The notes under the pieces: generated by a model
Seen by the model: the letters and a program-made list of their open reading frames with translations, nothing else
Told to the model about the DNA's origin: nothing
Databases searched by the model: none
Position numbers and translations under genes: made by a program
Shown here: one piece after another, positions 1 to 12,282 of the stretch
Layout: each line of letters starts with the position of its first letter
Numbering within the stretch: the first letter of the stretch is position 1
Origin: Norana najaformis
Taxonomy: Eukaryota; Annelida; Clitellata; Crassiclitellata; Hormogastridae
Direction of reading: 5' to 3'
Assembly: GCA_964023275.1 (NCBI GenBank)
Contig: OZ029925.1
Coordinates: 8,937,219-9,001,218 of the forward strand
DNA length: 64,000 nt

Positions 1-3
1 AAG

Positions 4-40
<37 letters not shown>

Positions 41-490
41 AATATATTTATATAGCAATTATGGAAAATATATATGAATAACTTGTTCTATGACAGAACA
101 ATGTAACGCATAATAGCCTTATATTTGTGCCTAGCCGGATAATTGTTGAAACTGTAAGACAGTAGCTCAGTATGTTGCATTTCAATTATTCTGCGAAAGC
201 AGGCGTTTCGCTACGACTGTCGATAATCAATGTTTCTGATTTTCTGTCAAATGAATAACAGAATTGTGCAGGTTTTTCTTTCTTTGACGGATCCATCACA
301 CGGACTTCTGTTAATTGACGTCTGTATCTTTAGCTATTATCTTTCAAAATCGACAACACTGCATGCTCTGTCACAGTTCTGAATGCTTCCAGAATTAGAC
401 AAGAGGCCACCATCATCTTAATTTGCTAATAATATTGTTGTATTACCTCAAAGGATTAGTTCCTCGGTTATGCCACTCAGAACTAAATTT
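1..490. other. AT-rich intergenic DNA with (TA)n at 5-36
   Basis: The first 36 bases are a dinucleotide TA run. The remainder is AT-rich, with stop codons in all frames and no motif I recognise. Confidence 0.6.
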
Positions 491-690
491 AAACTCGTCT
501 GTTTCAGTTTGCTTGCATATTCACCGTATGCCTTGACTTCTGGTTTCTATGACTTATGGAATTTCGACCGGTCTTCGCTAACGGATTATGATTTTGCCTA
601 CGAATTAACTTGAAGCGACCATCGACTGATGCTTTACGCATTGTGATAGCGGCGCTATGGAAGTCATTCGATTAGATTGCATTAAATTAC
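491..690 (+). mobile_element. Truncated LINE-tail repeat (family 2), copy A
   Basis: This copy matches, with divergence, the repeats at 11341-11560, 22095-22350 and 43887-44085 (those are on the minus strand). The shared core reads CTTGAAGCGACCATCGACTG near 610, then a GGCGCTATGGAAGTC segment and an AGATTAGATT-like tail. Upstream similarity extends back to about 500, including AACGGATTATGATTTTG. The copy at 22095 lies directly 3' of a decayed LINE reverse-transcriptase end, so I infer the family is the 3' end of that LINE. It could instead be an independent SINE. Confidence 0.6.
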
Positions 691-1590
691 GTCAGGATAA
701 AATAGGCTTCAAATGTCTCGATGACTGAGAGAATGTCAACATAGATTTTTGGAATTTGAAAGTAATCTTGAGTTCTCCCTTTGTCCCTCCCCGTTCTCAA
801 CTTCTGCATGCGCCAGATTGTACGAGAAAGGTACTCAAGGCAAAGACGATGCGAACAACAAATCCTATGTCATCCGAGCAATTAGCAAGCAGTCAGAATC
901 GCGATACACGTCACTCAACCGACTGGAGCAGCAGACCAACGGACGACAGTCGCGCTAACGAGATAACCCGTGGTAATGATCACCGGCGTGTTCATAGGCA
1001 TGACCCATCGTTTTTTGCAGTCGACACAAAATGCTATGATATCATGATAATACACAACGACGACGACGATCATCATTGTTATCAGAGAGGTTTGTCGTCT
1101 TATGGTTGGCGTCTACAGAGCAGAAAGAGGAGGGAGAGACGGAGCTGAATAGATCCTCCTAATCACCGCCGTCTTCTTCTTCGAACTTGGATGCGCTCTT
1201 GGCGTTCAACGCTCGATGAAAAGCCCGACGAGTAATTAGCGGAGCGATCTTTGTCACAGGGCCTAGCTCAAGGGTGCTTCTGCCCGGCCTAAGAAGCCTC
1301 ATTAGTCCGTCGCCCCGTCGTCAGCGCACCTATGCATCGTCGCCCAAAACCCGACAACGAAGCCCCTTCTGCTCGTGCCTCGCCCTTTGTCACACACACC
1401 CCGTCCCTTGTTACGCTCGGAGCGTCGAGCCCTCTCTTCAATGCAGGGTTCCCGATCATGCGTGCGGGGTATTGTGCTGAAAAGGTCGGACGATGAACTC
1501 TTTCGACAATCACGTACCATTTGGGTAGCAATAATTGAATAGAAAAAAGAACCTAACACCTGTTTACACCGTGTGAATAGTGAGTGACGG
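691..1590. other. Non-repetitive GC-richer island, no recognised gene
   Basis: Overlapping short open frames occur on both strands (for example 756-1148 plus, 1302-1559 minus). None gives a recognisable domain, and frames open on both strands over 1270-1560 reflect GC content. It could be regulatory sequence or an unrecognised exon. Confidence 0.4.
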
Positions 1591-1599
1591 AGTAGGTAT

Positions 1600-1945
1600 G
1601 AAAGTTAGCAAATGGTGAGGCATAGGTGTGGTAACAACTCCAATTCTAACGACCGTTCTTCAGAGTTTGTCCTCACAGGCGTGTAAATGAATCGTAAGAT
1701 GAGGTATATGTAAAGTAATTTCTGCTCTTTTTATGAGGCCCAATGAGCTTCAGTCCTCAAAGACGTGTGAGTAAATTGTAAGGTAAGTTTGAGGTAGCGT
1801 AACTTCAGATCTATCCTAAGTACCCATCTACATTAGTTTGCAATGAAATTTAAGTGAATTGTAAGGTAAGATACAGGTAAAGTACTTTCTTCTCATTCAA
1901 GAGCCTGCTTAGCAGAAGTCCTCATAGGCGTCGTCATGGATGAGC
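1600..1945. repeat. Degenerate tandem repeat
   Basis: The phrase GTCCTCA.AGGCGTGT recurs near 1670, 1756 and 1918, each time or nearby with AATTGTAAGGTAAG and GTAAAGTA.TTTCT segments. Spacing varies (roughly 90-160 bp), so this is an old tandem repeat rather than a clean satellite. Confidence 0.45.
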
Positions 1946-3125
1946 AAGAAGAATCCTTCAACTGAAACCTAAATGCGGCACCAACATTCCAACAATATGA
2001 ACAACGCTTTATGTTTGCATGGTCCATAGCATAAATTTCAAGTGACATACGGAGAGAAGATAGGCCATCGGTCACCAGACAAACTCACGCCTGGCTTCAT
2101 GCAGACAGGAAAGTGTTAACTATCAATCGTGCGCGGGTGACAGGTTGTGAAGTGGAAAGTTCATCAGATTGAAGTGAAGGAGTTGAATTTTGCCCTTTGG
2201 AGTAACGTCAACCAACGTAAGTGGCCAAACGAGGCCAAAAAGGTTGCGCACAAAAATTGTCTACCAACAAAGGAAATTTACTTTACATCCAGACAGTTTC
2301 CACTGATTGCTTATGTAAAAGACCTCATAAAATATGTTCGAAGTATCACAGAAGGAAGAACAGAGCGCAAGAAAATATGAGGAAGGCCTAGACACAATTT
2401 AATGAACTGCAATAAGACTGACGGATATTGCAAGCTGAATGCGAGGCAGAACACCATGAGGTGTGACTCCATTGTACGTATGAAACTGTCCGATGGCTTA
2501 GAACCTGAAAAAGAGGATATATCTTATTGCAAGCCACAATGTAATGTAATGTAACAAACACTTATATAGCGCTCTTCAAGTCCTCTCAAAAGCGCTGATG
2601 ACACGGCTATCCTAACTATCAATGACTGTGTCCTAATGTAAGAAAACGTGTGTCTGTGAGCCACAATAACAATTTCTGCTCTCATCAGATATTGTTTCAA
2701 ACTCGGTATATAATAACGAGAACATCAACTGCTTTCAGAAGGCGAAAGATTTCCAGACGAAGCAAAACACTTCGACCAGACTTTCTGCAACAAAAGACTA
2801 TAGGAGCAATTTCGCAAAGCTATTGATGACCATAATGCGTGTTGCTTATTTTCGCATAATTGTCTGGTGGGAAACAACAATGTCTGACGCTTTTCTCTAG
2901 CAGCATGCCCACTTCTGCGCTCAAAAGCATGAGAAATTATTCTTGTCGATTAGCTGAGCAATTTTCTCTTTGGGTTTCATTTATGCAATTTGGCAGCGTA
3001 TTGCCGTTCGAAGGGTCGTTTTTGTGCTAAATTGAACAACTAAAATCTCATTAAATCGTAAAACTGGCCGGCCAAATCTTCAAAAGAAGGCCTATTGATA
3101 TTGACAAAGACAGCTGACGAAAAGC
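1946..3125. other. Intergenic DNA with one family-1 fragment near 2560-2610
   Basis: No coding signal is seen. Near 2564 TATATAGCGCTCTTCAAG followed by AAAAGCGCTGATGA matches the inverted GCGCC/GGCGC motif found many times in this window. Confidence 0.45.
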
Positions 3126-3431
<306 letters not shown>

Positions 3432-3474
3432 TTCCGCAAGCGTTTGAAGGCCATTCTGTTCCCCAATGGTTATG

Positions 3475-3570
3475 GATCATCGGGCCGGGAGCGCCTCTGA
3501 TGAGATTATCTCGAAGTGGCGCTTCATAAATTTTTGATTACAATTACATTACGATTACTGAAAATACATA
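3475..3570 (+). mobile_element. GCGCTATATAAAT-tail repeat (family 1b), copy
   Basis: The segment CTCGAAGTGGCGCTTCATAA followed by ATTACAATTACATTACGATT matches 19786-19860 and, more weakly, 62840-62890. The same order occurs in each copy: a GCGCC motif, a GATGAG phrase where kept, GTGGCGCTT.ATAA, then ATTACAATTA. It abuts a microsatellite, as at 62840. Confidence 0.5.
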
Positions 3571-4020
3571 CTTTTCCAGAGGCAGCTCAAGAAACATTTT
3601 CAACTCATGTTCCTTTTTAGAACTGCTAGATAGCTATGTTTCAGCGCGCATGTAAGGTTCCTAAAAGGCTCTATATAAATAGCCATATACATACATACAT
3701 ATGATGCATTGTATAGTATGTAACATGTACGATATTATTAAAAACTACCCGAATGTAATAATTGGATAAAACTGCGAATCTATTTTAGCCTTTTTGCCGT
3801 TCAATTCTGGCCGACCTTTGATTCTACGCATGAACCAATTGTTGGCGGCTAATCATGCATCGTCCATGCTCGAACATACTCTGCATTGCCTAAGGGCTGC
3901 GTTCGTCAGCTGAAGAGCTGCTTAAAACTAGCTTGGAACGGAACTAAAAAGACTTGAAGCGGGAAGCCGACAGCCTTTGATGTTTGCCGACTCTTTGACT
4001 GCATGATCGTTCTAAGACTC
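3571..4020. other. Intergenic DNA with a family-1 repeat end at 3655-3705
   Basis: AAAAGGCTCTATATAAATAG at 3663 is followed by CATACATACATA, the arrangement typical of family 1 (see findings). Nothing else is recognised. Confidence 0.5.
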
Positions 4021-4021
4021 G

Positions 4022-4156
<135 letters not shown>

Positions 4157-4332
4157 CCGGGCTGTTATGTGCGAAAGTAGCTAATAGCATAATAAGCATC
4201 GCTGTATCATGGGCTGAAGGACTGCAACAGGAACTCTTGAGATTAGCTGGAATTTCGGGTCCGAGGAGAGAAACGAATTGACGACAATGACATTTTCTTG
4301 TATGGTTTGAAGTGGTGGCCAAGCAACAGAAG

Positions 4333-4545
4333 GCCGGCAGGCAGGCAGGCAGGCAGGCGGGCGGGCGGGCGGGCGGGCGGGCAGGCAGGCAGACAGGCAG
4401 ACAGGCAGGCAGGATGATCCATGCATGCTCACATACATACATATGCATTAACATGCGTACGTATGTATGTATGCATGTATGCATGCATGGAGCTGGTCAT
4501 TTATATAGCGCATTTTCAGAAAGGGTGCTAAACATGGTTATTTAA
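4333..4545 (-). repeat. (GGCA)n/(GGCG)n and (CATA)-type arrays next to a family-1 repeat end
   Basis: GGCA and GGCG tetramers fill about 4335-4412. CATACATA and GTATGTATG tracts follow to about 4490. At 4495-4530 the minus strand reads ATGCGCTATATAAATGACC and then the CATA-type tract, so a family-1 element appears to end in the microsatellite. Confidence 0.6.
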
Positions 4546-4574
4546 GTAAGTAAGTAAGTGAGTAATGCATTTGT

Positions 4575-5544
4575 TAACACGCCATATGTCCATAGACTGA
4601 GAAATCGCGAGCGACATATCTAATTAGCTGCGACTTAGATAGCTTGAAAATGTTTCTGGATCTGTCTGTGATTGAACAGTAAGTATTTGAATGGAAGACT
4701 GCCCCATAAGGAAGGTCCAGCGGAAGGAGAAAGCGCGGTGCGGTCGCATCGTCGAACGGAGGCACGGGGTCAACAAGTCATGACGGGCCGCTGAACGAAA
4801 CGATCGTCGACCCTGACTAAAGAAGGAAAAGCAGAACTCTCTGCTGCTCTCTGAAAGGTGGTGACGTCGATTATGTCGACGACTGTTATCAAATCGGTTG
4901 AATGTAATAAGACGCCACAGCGCAAGATTCAACTTCGGCCAAAACATCATCGTTATCACCATCGTCATCGTCATCATCTTTATCATCGTCATCATCGTCG
5001 TCATCGACACCATCGTTATCATCGTCATCATCGTCGTCATCGTCATCAGCATCGTCATCATGTTCGTCATCGTCGTGCCTTCCAAGTGGCGCAGAACGAC
5101 GGCCTATAATACGGTCGCCAAGAGACTAGGTTGTCCATGTTCATCTGGCGATGACTGCGGTCGGCGCGAGTGCAGTTCAGCGCTGTTGTTTGTTCATTTA
5201 GCTTGAAAGCGCCCATCCATGCAGCGTCCTTCGGAAACAGTATCCCGCTCCTGGGGAAAGGATCGGCCGGAGCTAATCGGCATTAGCGGAGGAGAACATA
5301 CGCCGCCGCTGCCGTCAATCTGTCACGACCTGGAAGCCTCTTGACGGGCATCGCGTCGTGTGTACAAGTTGCACATCACTTGAAACAACATCACCGATGG
5401 CAGCAGCAGCAGCAGCAGTACCATTGCCGGCGTCGTGACCAGCATCAGCTGTGAATGGCCAAATTGCATCAAGTGCAGTAGTCTTTCCAAACTGGACGAT
5501 GCCGACTCCCCTCTGCACCCCGTTTAATTGCTCAGCATTCGTTG
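4575..5544. other. Island with a degenerate (ATC)n/(GTC)n tract, no recognised gene
   Basis: Trinucleotide ATC/GTC repeats occupy about 4945-5075 and create open frames in several phases. The flanks are non-repetitive with short frames on both strands (for example 5315-5518 minus) and no recognisable domain. Confidence 0.45.
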
Positions 5545-6769
5545 AAAAAAGATGATGACGATAATGATGACGACGATGACGATGATACCACTAATAATAA
5601 TGACGATGATGGTGATGATGATAAGGATGATGATTACGAGGATCCACTGTTTGACCGTCATGTGATCATTGCTTTTAAGATGCGCTACGTGTAATGGCGC
5701 CGCATAAATCTTTAGCTACAATGCTTTTCAAAATAAACTGCATATTATTGATAAAGTGGCGGCTACAGTTACCCTAACACATTGGTGGTATAGTTGCATT
5801 CGTGGGATAGTGGGTATACATGTATGTGTATTTTGTAACTAATTCTTAATTGAAATTTCCATGGTTGCACCGGGGAAAATAAAGTTCTACTAAAACTCCA
5901 ACGACTGTTCATGGTGTTGTCATTGATGGCTTAGACTTCAACCGTGCGGTTTCGTCATTTTTCCACCCAGAGAAGCACCTCCACTCCGGAAGATGTCCAC
6001 ATTTTACAAGCACAGAACCTCTACATGGATTTTTCTTTACACAGCCTAACTTCGTGGGAACCGATGACATTAACTCGTAATCGTTTGGCCCCTAAATCTG
6101 AGCCGTGCCTGACGCTATCCCGTGCAGTTGTCCGTCGTCCGGGCAGACGCAGTGGCAATCTGTGTAATTGCGACGATTTGTCTAATGCCAATATTAGAGC
6201 AATCATCTCAAATTGATCGTCTCCAACTCCACCGACCGACCGACCGACCGGCAGGCAGACGGACATGTCACCGGCCAACGGGCGATGCAAGCGATCCCGA
6301 CTCCGGACGGACTTGCCTCATCGGCCTCTGCCCTACGCGGGGCGAATCCATGCCTCTCGCTGCCAAGGCCTCCCCCTGCCTGCCCGGCAAGACTAAAACT
6401 CGCAGTAGTCGCAGAGGAATTTGATCGGGTGCTCGGTCGAGAAGGCAATTAATGAAATGCAATGTGGCGATGTATTGTGCCAATTGCCTCGTGACGACTG
6501 CAGACGGCGACTGCGGCGGTGGCATGTAGATTGATATACTTCTGTTCAAAGTTTGTATTCCCGTCGTCTGCGCAGTTCGGAGCGATTGGTCGATGGATGA
6601 AAAACCATCTGTCTTTCGGTCTTCCATGTACCAGCACGGTTCACTTGTGTGTGTGTGTGGGTGTGTTCTGTCACGCAACTGGTGATTCGATAGTTTAGTA
6701 AAAGCTTTACTGATGCCGTATGCAGAACCAGAGATAGAGATAGAATATCATGGAACAGAACAGACAGAC
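5545..6769. other. Intergenic DNA; (GAT)n tract at 5550-5640, GC-richer island about 5940-6450
   Basis: A GAT/GAC repeat opens the segment. The later island has overlapping open frames on both strands (6122-6424 plus, 6268-6678 minus), which is composition rather than coding evidence. Confidence 0.45.
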
Positions 6770-7145
<376 letters not shown>

Positions 7146-8580
7146 AGACAGACGCAGAGAGGGACAAATGGATGGTGTTCTCTCCAGAGTTTGTTCTTCA
7201 TTCTTGACCTGACCACACACGGGCAAATCGGTCCATCCGGTCAGGTACTAATTGATCCCCGGTGGCAACTGAGGCAATCAGTGCTCCGAATAATTGCCAT
7301 CACCAAAAGGACGATGACTTGCCGCTCGCTTGCCTCTCATTTACCCCAAGGACTTCTCGCCAGCGTAGCCTCATACGAACCACCCGAAATTCCCTCGTTT
7401 GATGACGCAACCCTAAACGCGGGGTTCTACCTGCACCCCACCCCCACTGCCATCCCAACATCCGGGCGTCCACTGTTGTGTTTCGAACCACTGGCCGCAC
7501 TGCCTCAAACCGTGACCGATAATAGTTCCTTCCGCGGTCATCCCGCTGTGACCGATTTCACGTATGACGACCCCGCCCTGAAGCTACTACGGGCGCCTAA
7601 TTGCAGACGGTGTACAAAGCGGGGGGTTGGCCCAGCATGGCCCCACGAAGTCCTGTGAACCATTTGCTGCTTGGATGGGCGGCGAATGGGCAAGGGTATG
7701 CAGGCCCAGGGTCTGGCGGGCTGGAGGCAAACAGGGACATCTTGATCATGTGGGTTGTGGCGATAATAGGGGAGAACGATTATCGCATCAGACGAGTGGC
7801 GATTAGGGATGTCATATCTGTAATAAACCACGCTCGATTCCCTGTCATAAGCAGCGGCTGAATGGAACTCGGCGAAATTCAGTCGTCGTCGGGTGCATAT
7901 TTCCGGTGAGAACGTAATTGAAGGCAGCCACCGATTATATGAACAGTCGGCGAGAAAGTGACGGGCCAGGGAGAGAGATAGAAAGAGGACTGGAAACAGG
8001 GACAGCAACAAGAGTAGAAACCGAACAGAAATAGGAGCAGAAACAAGGGCAGAATCAATGGTAGAAGCAGAGGCTAAAGAGAACATAGACTAAAGCAGAA
8101 ACAGAGGCAGACACATGAGCAGGAATAGAAACACAAGCAGGGGCAGAAACCGATGCAGAACCAGGCTTATGAAATAGAAATAGAGGCAGGGCTTACCAAA
8201 AAAGGACAGAAGCACAGACAGAAGCACAGGAGGAAATAATTTGTTTTTCAACTTTGCCATGTTTTGAATCGCCCTGCATGGTATCGTCTGTGTCCTTGAA
8301 CAGATTGATCGCATTCGAGAAATTCGCTTGTGATGACATCCTAAATGACTAAGAGGACGATCTACATATTTTAAATCAATGTCTGCAGTTTGAACTCTCA
8401 CAGAGTAAAGCCGTCCGGATATTAAGCACAGTTTGACTGCCAGATTACCAGGTTTAATTACCATAGATACAATGTTACATTACTATAGGAGAAGTCTCGT
8501 CACAATAACGTCTGCTGCTGTTACAGCTCAGGCTTCTGTTTAAATATTTTGGTAATAGACGACTTTTTACCTTGCAATTC
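7146..8580. other. Non-repetitive island, no recognised gene
   Basis: The longest frames are 7191-7658 (plus, 155 codons) and 7538-8086 (minus, 182 codons) and they overlap. Neither has a domain I recognise. About 7980-8230 is a loose AG.CAGAAACA-type repeat. Confidence 0.4.
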
Positions 8581-10548
8581 ATTTTGTAATATGCTCCAAG
8601 TTACGGTGTAATTCAATTGGTTGTAGGCAAAGTCTTTTACTGTGTATCTTAACCGACTTTAGCTGAGGCCTTGAAGAAGACGAGCCACTGTAGATACATT
8701 GTGAGATGTGTTCACGAAATTCCGAGGCGATTAAATCACCGCAAATGCTTTCATGAACACAAGTGCCCTTCAGAGTGTTAAAGGCCTTAGGGTGTACAAT
8801 GGTTGTCACGGGACTCAGGGTAGTTCTCTATAACGTGGAACAGAGGTATAATGCCAGCATTTTATGTATTCAGTTGCATTTGACTGTAGAGCTTATACTT
8901 AATGGCTCTGAGTTGAGTTTGCTCTTAGGTCCTCTGTGTAACTTAATATATCGAAGATGTCACTTAAATTTTAAAGGTGTTGACATTTCAATAAGGAGGT
9001 TGCAGCGTGGATCAGAGTTTTGAGAAAATGATTGCTTTCGACTCGCTCCCGAGGACAAACAGTGCTAGAGGAAACAATTGAGGGACTGCAAGAAGATCGA
9101 CAAGAGCTTTGCTGCAGTACTGCATGGGTAGATGCACAGAGGAACTGGATCGCATTTGGGCTACGTAGAATTAGCTTAAAGGGCAAGGCACAAAGCAGAG
9201 ACAAACAGCGTCTTTGGATTCCTGGACTTGCCTAAGCATTGATGTAAATGTACACAGTTTTCTATAGCGATGGCCTAGACCCTGCGTCACGCCATTAAGG
9301 TCCACGGTGTACGGACCCATTAGACTCGAACTGGCTCACTGTCCGCTATAGACTAGCTCTCAACCAGCATCTTTTGATCTCGTGCTCTGCGTAAATTTAC
9401 ATGCATAGCCTACTATGTCTCTGAAATTAATGTTGATTTAAAAAAACAAGATTCGAGTATTTTGGCAAGTTATGCAAATTACAAATTCAGACGAAATCCA
9501 TATTGACGAATTTATTTCTAATCTTTAGTTAAACTGCACTCAAGACAGCAGAACCTGTACAGACACGCACATGACGATTCAAAAACAATTTCCGCAATGC
9601 ATTGCTTGTCAAACAGTTACACTTAGGCATATATATATACATAAGCATATACAATGGAATGTGTATACACAATCTATTCACAGGGCAATTGTAGTCTGTA
9701 CCGGTCTACAACATACATTGACACATACAACATTTAACACTGATTTACAAAACTGACAAAACAACTGGCTCTTACTGACTTGAATTGATATAGCGCCGGT
9801 GTATAAGGTTGCCTTTCTGACGCAGCTATTACATGACGCTGAGAAATTTCGTCGATTTACATTTACGTTTACATTTACAAATCACTACGACTTTGCGTTT
9901 CCTGTTACCAGAAAATTACATACAAAATGCAGGAAATTATTTGGGGCTTATATGAAAGAAATTATGATAGCAATTTCATGATTAATTAAAAGTATCTTGG
10001 ATTCCCAGTATGGCGTTATAAACATTTTAGATATCATGCATTAGGTGTATTATATATGATGCAACTTTCAAATTTGAAATCACTGTGTGCATACTAAACG
10101 AGAAAAGTGCCTATAGATGGCAAAACTGAGAGGCGTCTGTATAGATTACCCATTTGGAGGCTTAAATATAAATTATATTATATATTTTTTAATATACTAA
10201 ATATATTCTAGACATGTATATATTGTGCAGTATATACTCAGGTATACACGTGTAGAATTGCAATAAAGAAGCCCCATTTCTGCGATATCATGTTCCAGGA
10301 CCATAATCACAATTCTTCGTAAATGCACATGAGACAGTTTTAGACTAATGCATATGTTAGAAGCAAATTTAAAATATCTCAGACGTAAAGTGCATGTAGG
10401 ATATAAGCAGGTAATGTCTGCTACCGGCAGAAATTGAGATTAAGCCTTATAGTTTAGTTTTGTTGGGCGCTGATATATCATGTATACGATTACACTTACG
10501 TTAATCTGCAAAAATAAGCCATAGGCTATACAATGCTAATACTGATGG
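8581..10548. other. AT-rich intergenic DNA with family-3 and family-1 fragments
   Basis: At 9286-9335 the phrase TTAAGGTCCACGGTGTACGG is shared with 62355-62405 (family 3). A TATAGCGCCGG motif of family 1 lies near 9790. No gene is seen. Confidence 0.5.
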
Positions 10549-10722
10549 CCTTTTGTTATTATAAGGAATCTGTCTATTAACCTTCCAACATTTGACGTTC
10601 TAACAAAAGACGTTAATGGAAAAATTCCTTATGATAACAAAGGAAATACATCTATTAACGGTCTGTATGTAGAAGTGCTAACATTAGACGTTAAAAGACA
10701 AACTCCTTATAATAACAAAAGG
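10549..10722. mobile_element. Palindromic MITE-like element
   Basis: The ends are near-perfect inverted repeats: CCTTTTGTTATTATAAGGA at the left and TCCTTATAATAACAAAAGG at the right, 174 bp apart overall. Related half-copies (ATTCCTTATGATAACAAAGG and GACGTTAA phrases) occur inside. No protein is encoded. I could not identify a convincing target-site duplication, so the superfamily is open. Confidence 0.6.
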
Positions 10723-11340
10723 TATCAAGTTTAGCCCTGTGTATATAGGCAACAACTTTATGCAGACGTAAACGTAATCGTCATCGTAAACATAATGTTT
10801 CAGCTCCCAACAAAGCCAAATCAAACAAATTATTCAAACGTGCATAATGAATACTGAGGAAAAGTTTGCGTTGATTCGATTCCAGGTCAAAATCTACGTA
10901 TAAGCAATAAGAGAAAGTGTTCGGCTGACAGATTAACTACACCGAGTTACCATCAAATTAATGCCTAAGATCGTTCAGGTCACACAATATATATTTAGGA
11001 GTGATCAAAGTGATATTAGTAGGTGACGTATATATTTCGTCTTTATAATAATGAAACAATCAAGAAGCAATATCGAATTCAATTACGACAGCGTAATGCA
11101 CGTCTATTATATATAGCGATCATTTCTATGTCGCCATTTCATGCTAAGGAACATTATGAACATGTTTTTCATTTTCGTAGGTTCATTGAAAAGTACATGA
11201 GATTTACAGAATGTAAAGTACATATGTAATTTACATGGGTATACAGTGAGTCATATACGTTTACAAAAAGTAATGTTTCTGTATATACGAGACAAAGAAA
11301 ACGCATGCAGTAAGCTTGGAATCATATGGCATGCCACAGG
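10723..11340. other. AT-rich intergenic DNA
   Basis: No repeat or coding signal is recognised apart from a short open frame at 11023-11229. Confidence 0.4.
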
Positions 11341-11560
11341 TTCTAATCTAATGACTTCTATAGCGCCGTTATCATAATGCCCAAGGCATCAATCGATTGT
11401 CGCTTCAAGTGAAATCGTAGTCAAAAACAATCTATTGTATTATACATCAGAGAAACCAGTTATAAGGCTACAGTTAATAAGCAAGTTAAAAGAGATGTCG
11501 CCTATGTAAAGTTACCCAGAAAGGCTAAAAGGTAGGCAGATTAAGGTAATACCTACAATA
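11341..11560 (-). mobile_element. Truncated LINE-tail repeat (family 2), copy B
   Basis: Reading the plus strand, TCTAATCTAATGACTTCTAT then AGCGCCGTTATCATAATGCC and GGCATCAATCGATTGTCGCT match copies C and D in the same order. The TCTAA end is the LINE-type short-repeat tail. Confidence 0.65.
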
Positions 11561-11800
11561 TGAAGTGTTTACATTTATTACACTTTTTATGATCAGATTA
11601 ATGCACAGCTTTTATATATACTAAGCCACGTAAACCGACCATCTAGGAAGGTATAGTTCTGCTAAATGTTTGGTTGTTGTGGGGCTTGCAATTCGGCCAA
11701 ACAACCTACCATTCCCACGGCAAGGCTGCTTTATTCCTCTGCGGAATATTCTATAATGCCTCAAGCAGTCTATGCGTATCAGTTCAAAAATACGGACACT

Positions 11801-11900
<100 letters not shown>

Positions 11901-12282
11901 TTCTGATATAGAAGATCCTGTAACATTTCTGTCTTTCACTCTGCATGGACTACAGCTCTAATCGTTAATTTAGGTATACAACAGATTAATTTAATGACGT
12001 GTCATCGGTCGCCATAGAAGTCTCCACAGTATGCTTGATCCCAATTGTAATTCATTCGTAAATCGTAATCGTACTCGAAATCATGGATTAGTATAGCGCC
12101 TCTTGTAGAGGAACTCCTCATGCAGAGGCGCTTCCTACCTGACAACTTAAATTCGCGATGAAACAGAATGGTTTCCAATCGCATTCAAACCAATTCGAAT
12201 TCGTATTCTGTACATTTATCATTGGTTAAATTTCGAAGTTTCCGCGGGATCTCTGTTCGATTTGGCTTACTATAAAAACATC

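Noticed and set aside
7191-7658. 155-codon plus frame as a possible protein gene
   Set aside because: No recognisable domain, and it overlaps a longer frame on the other strand at 7538-8086. Kept only as an unexplained island.
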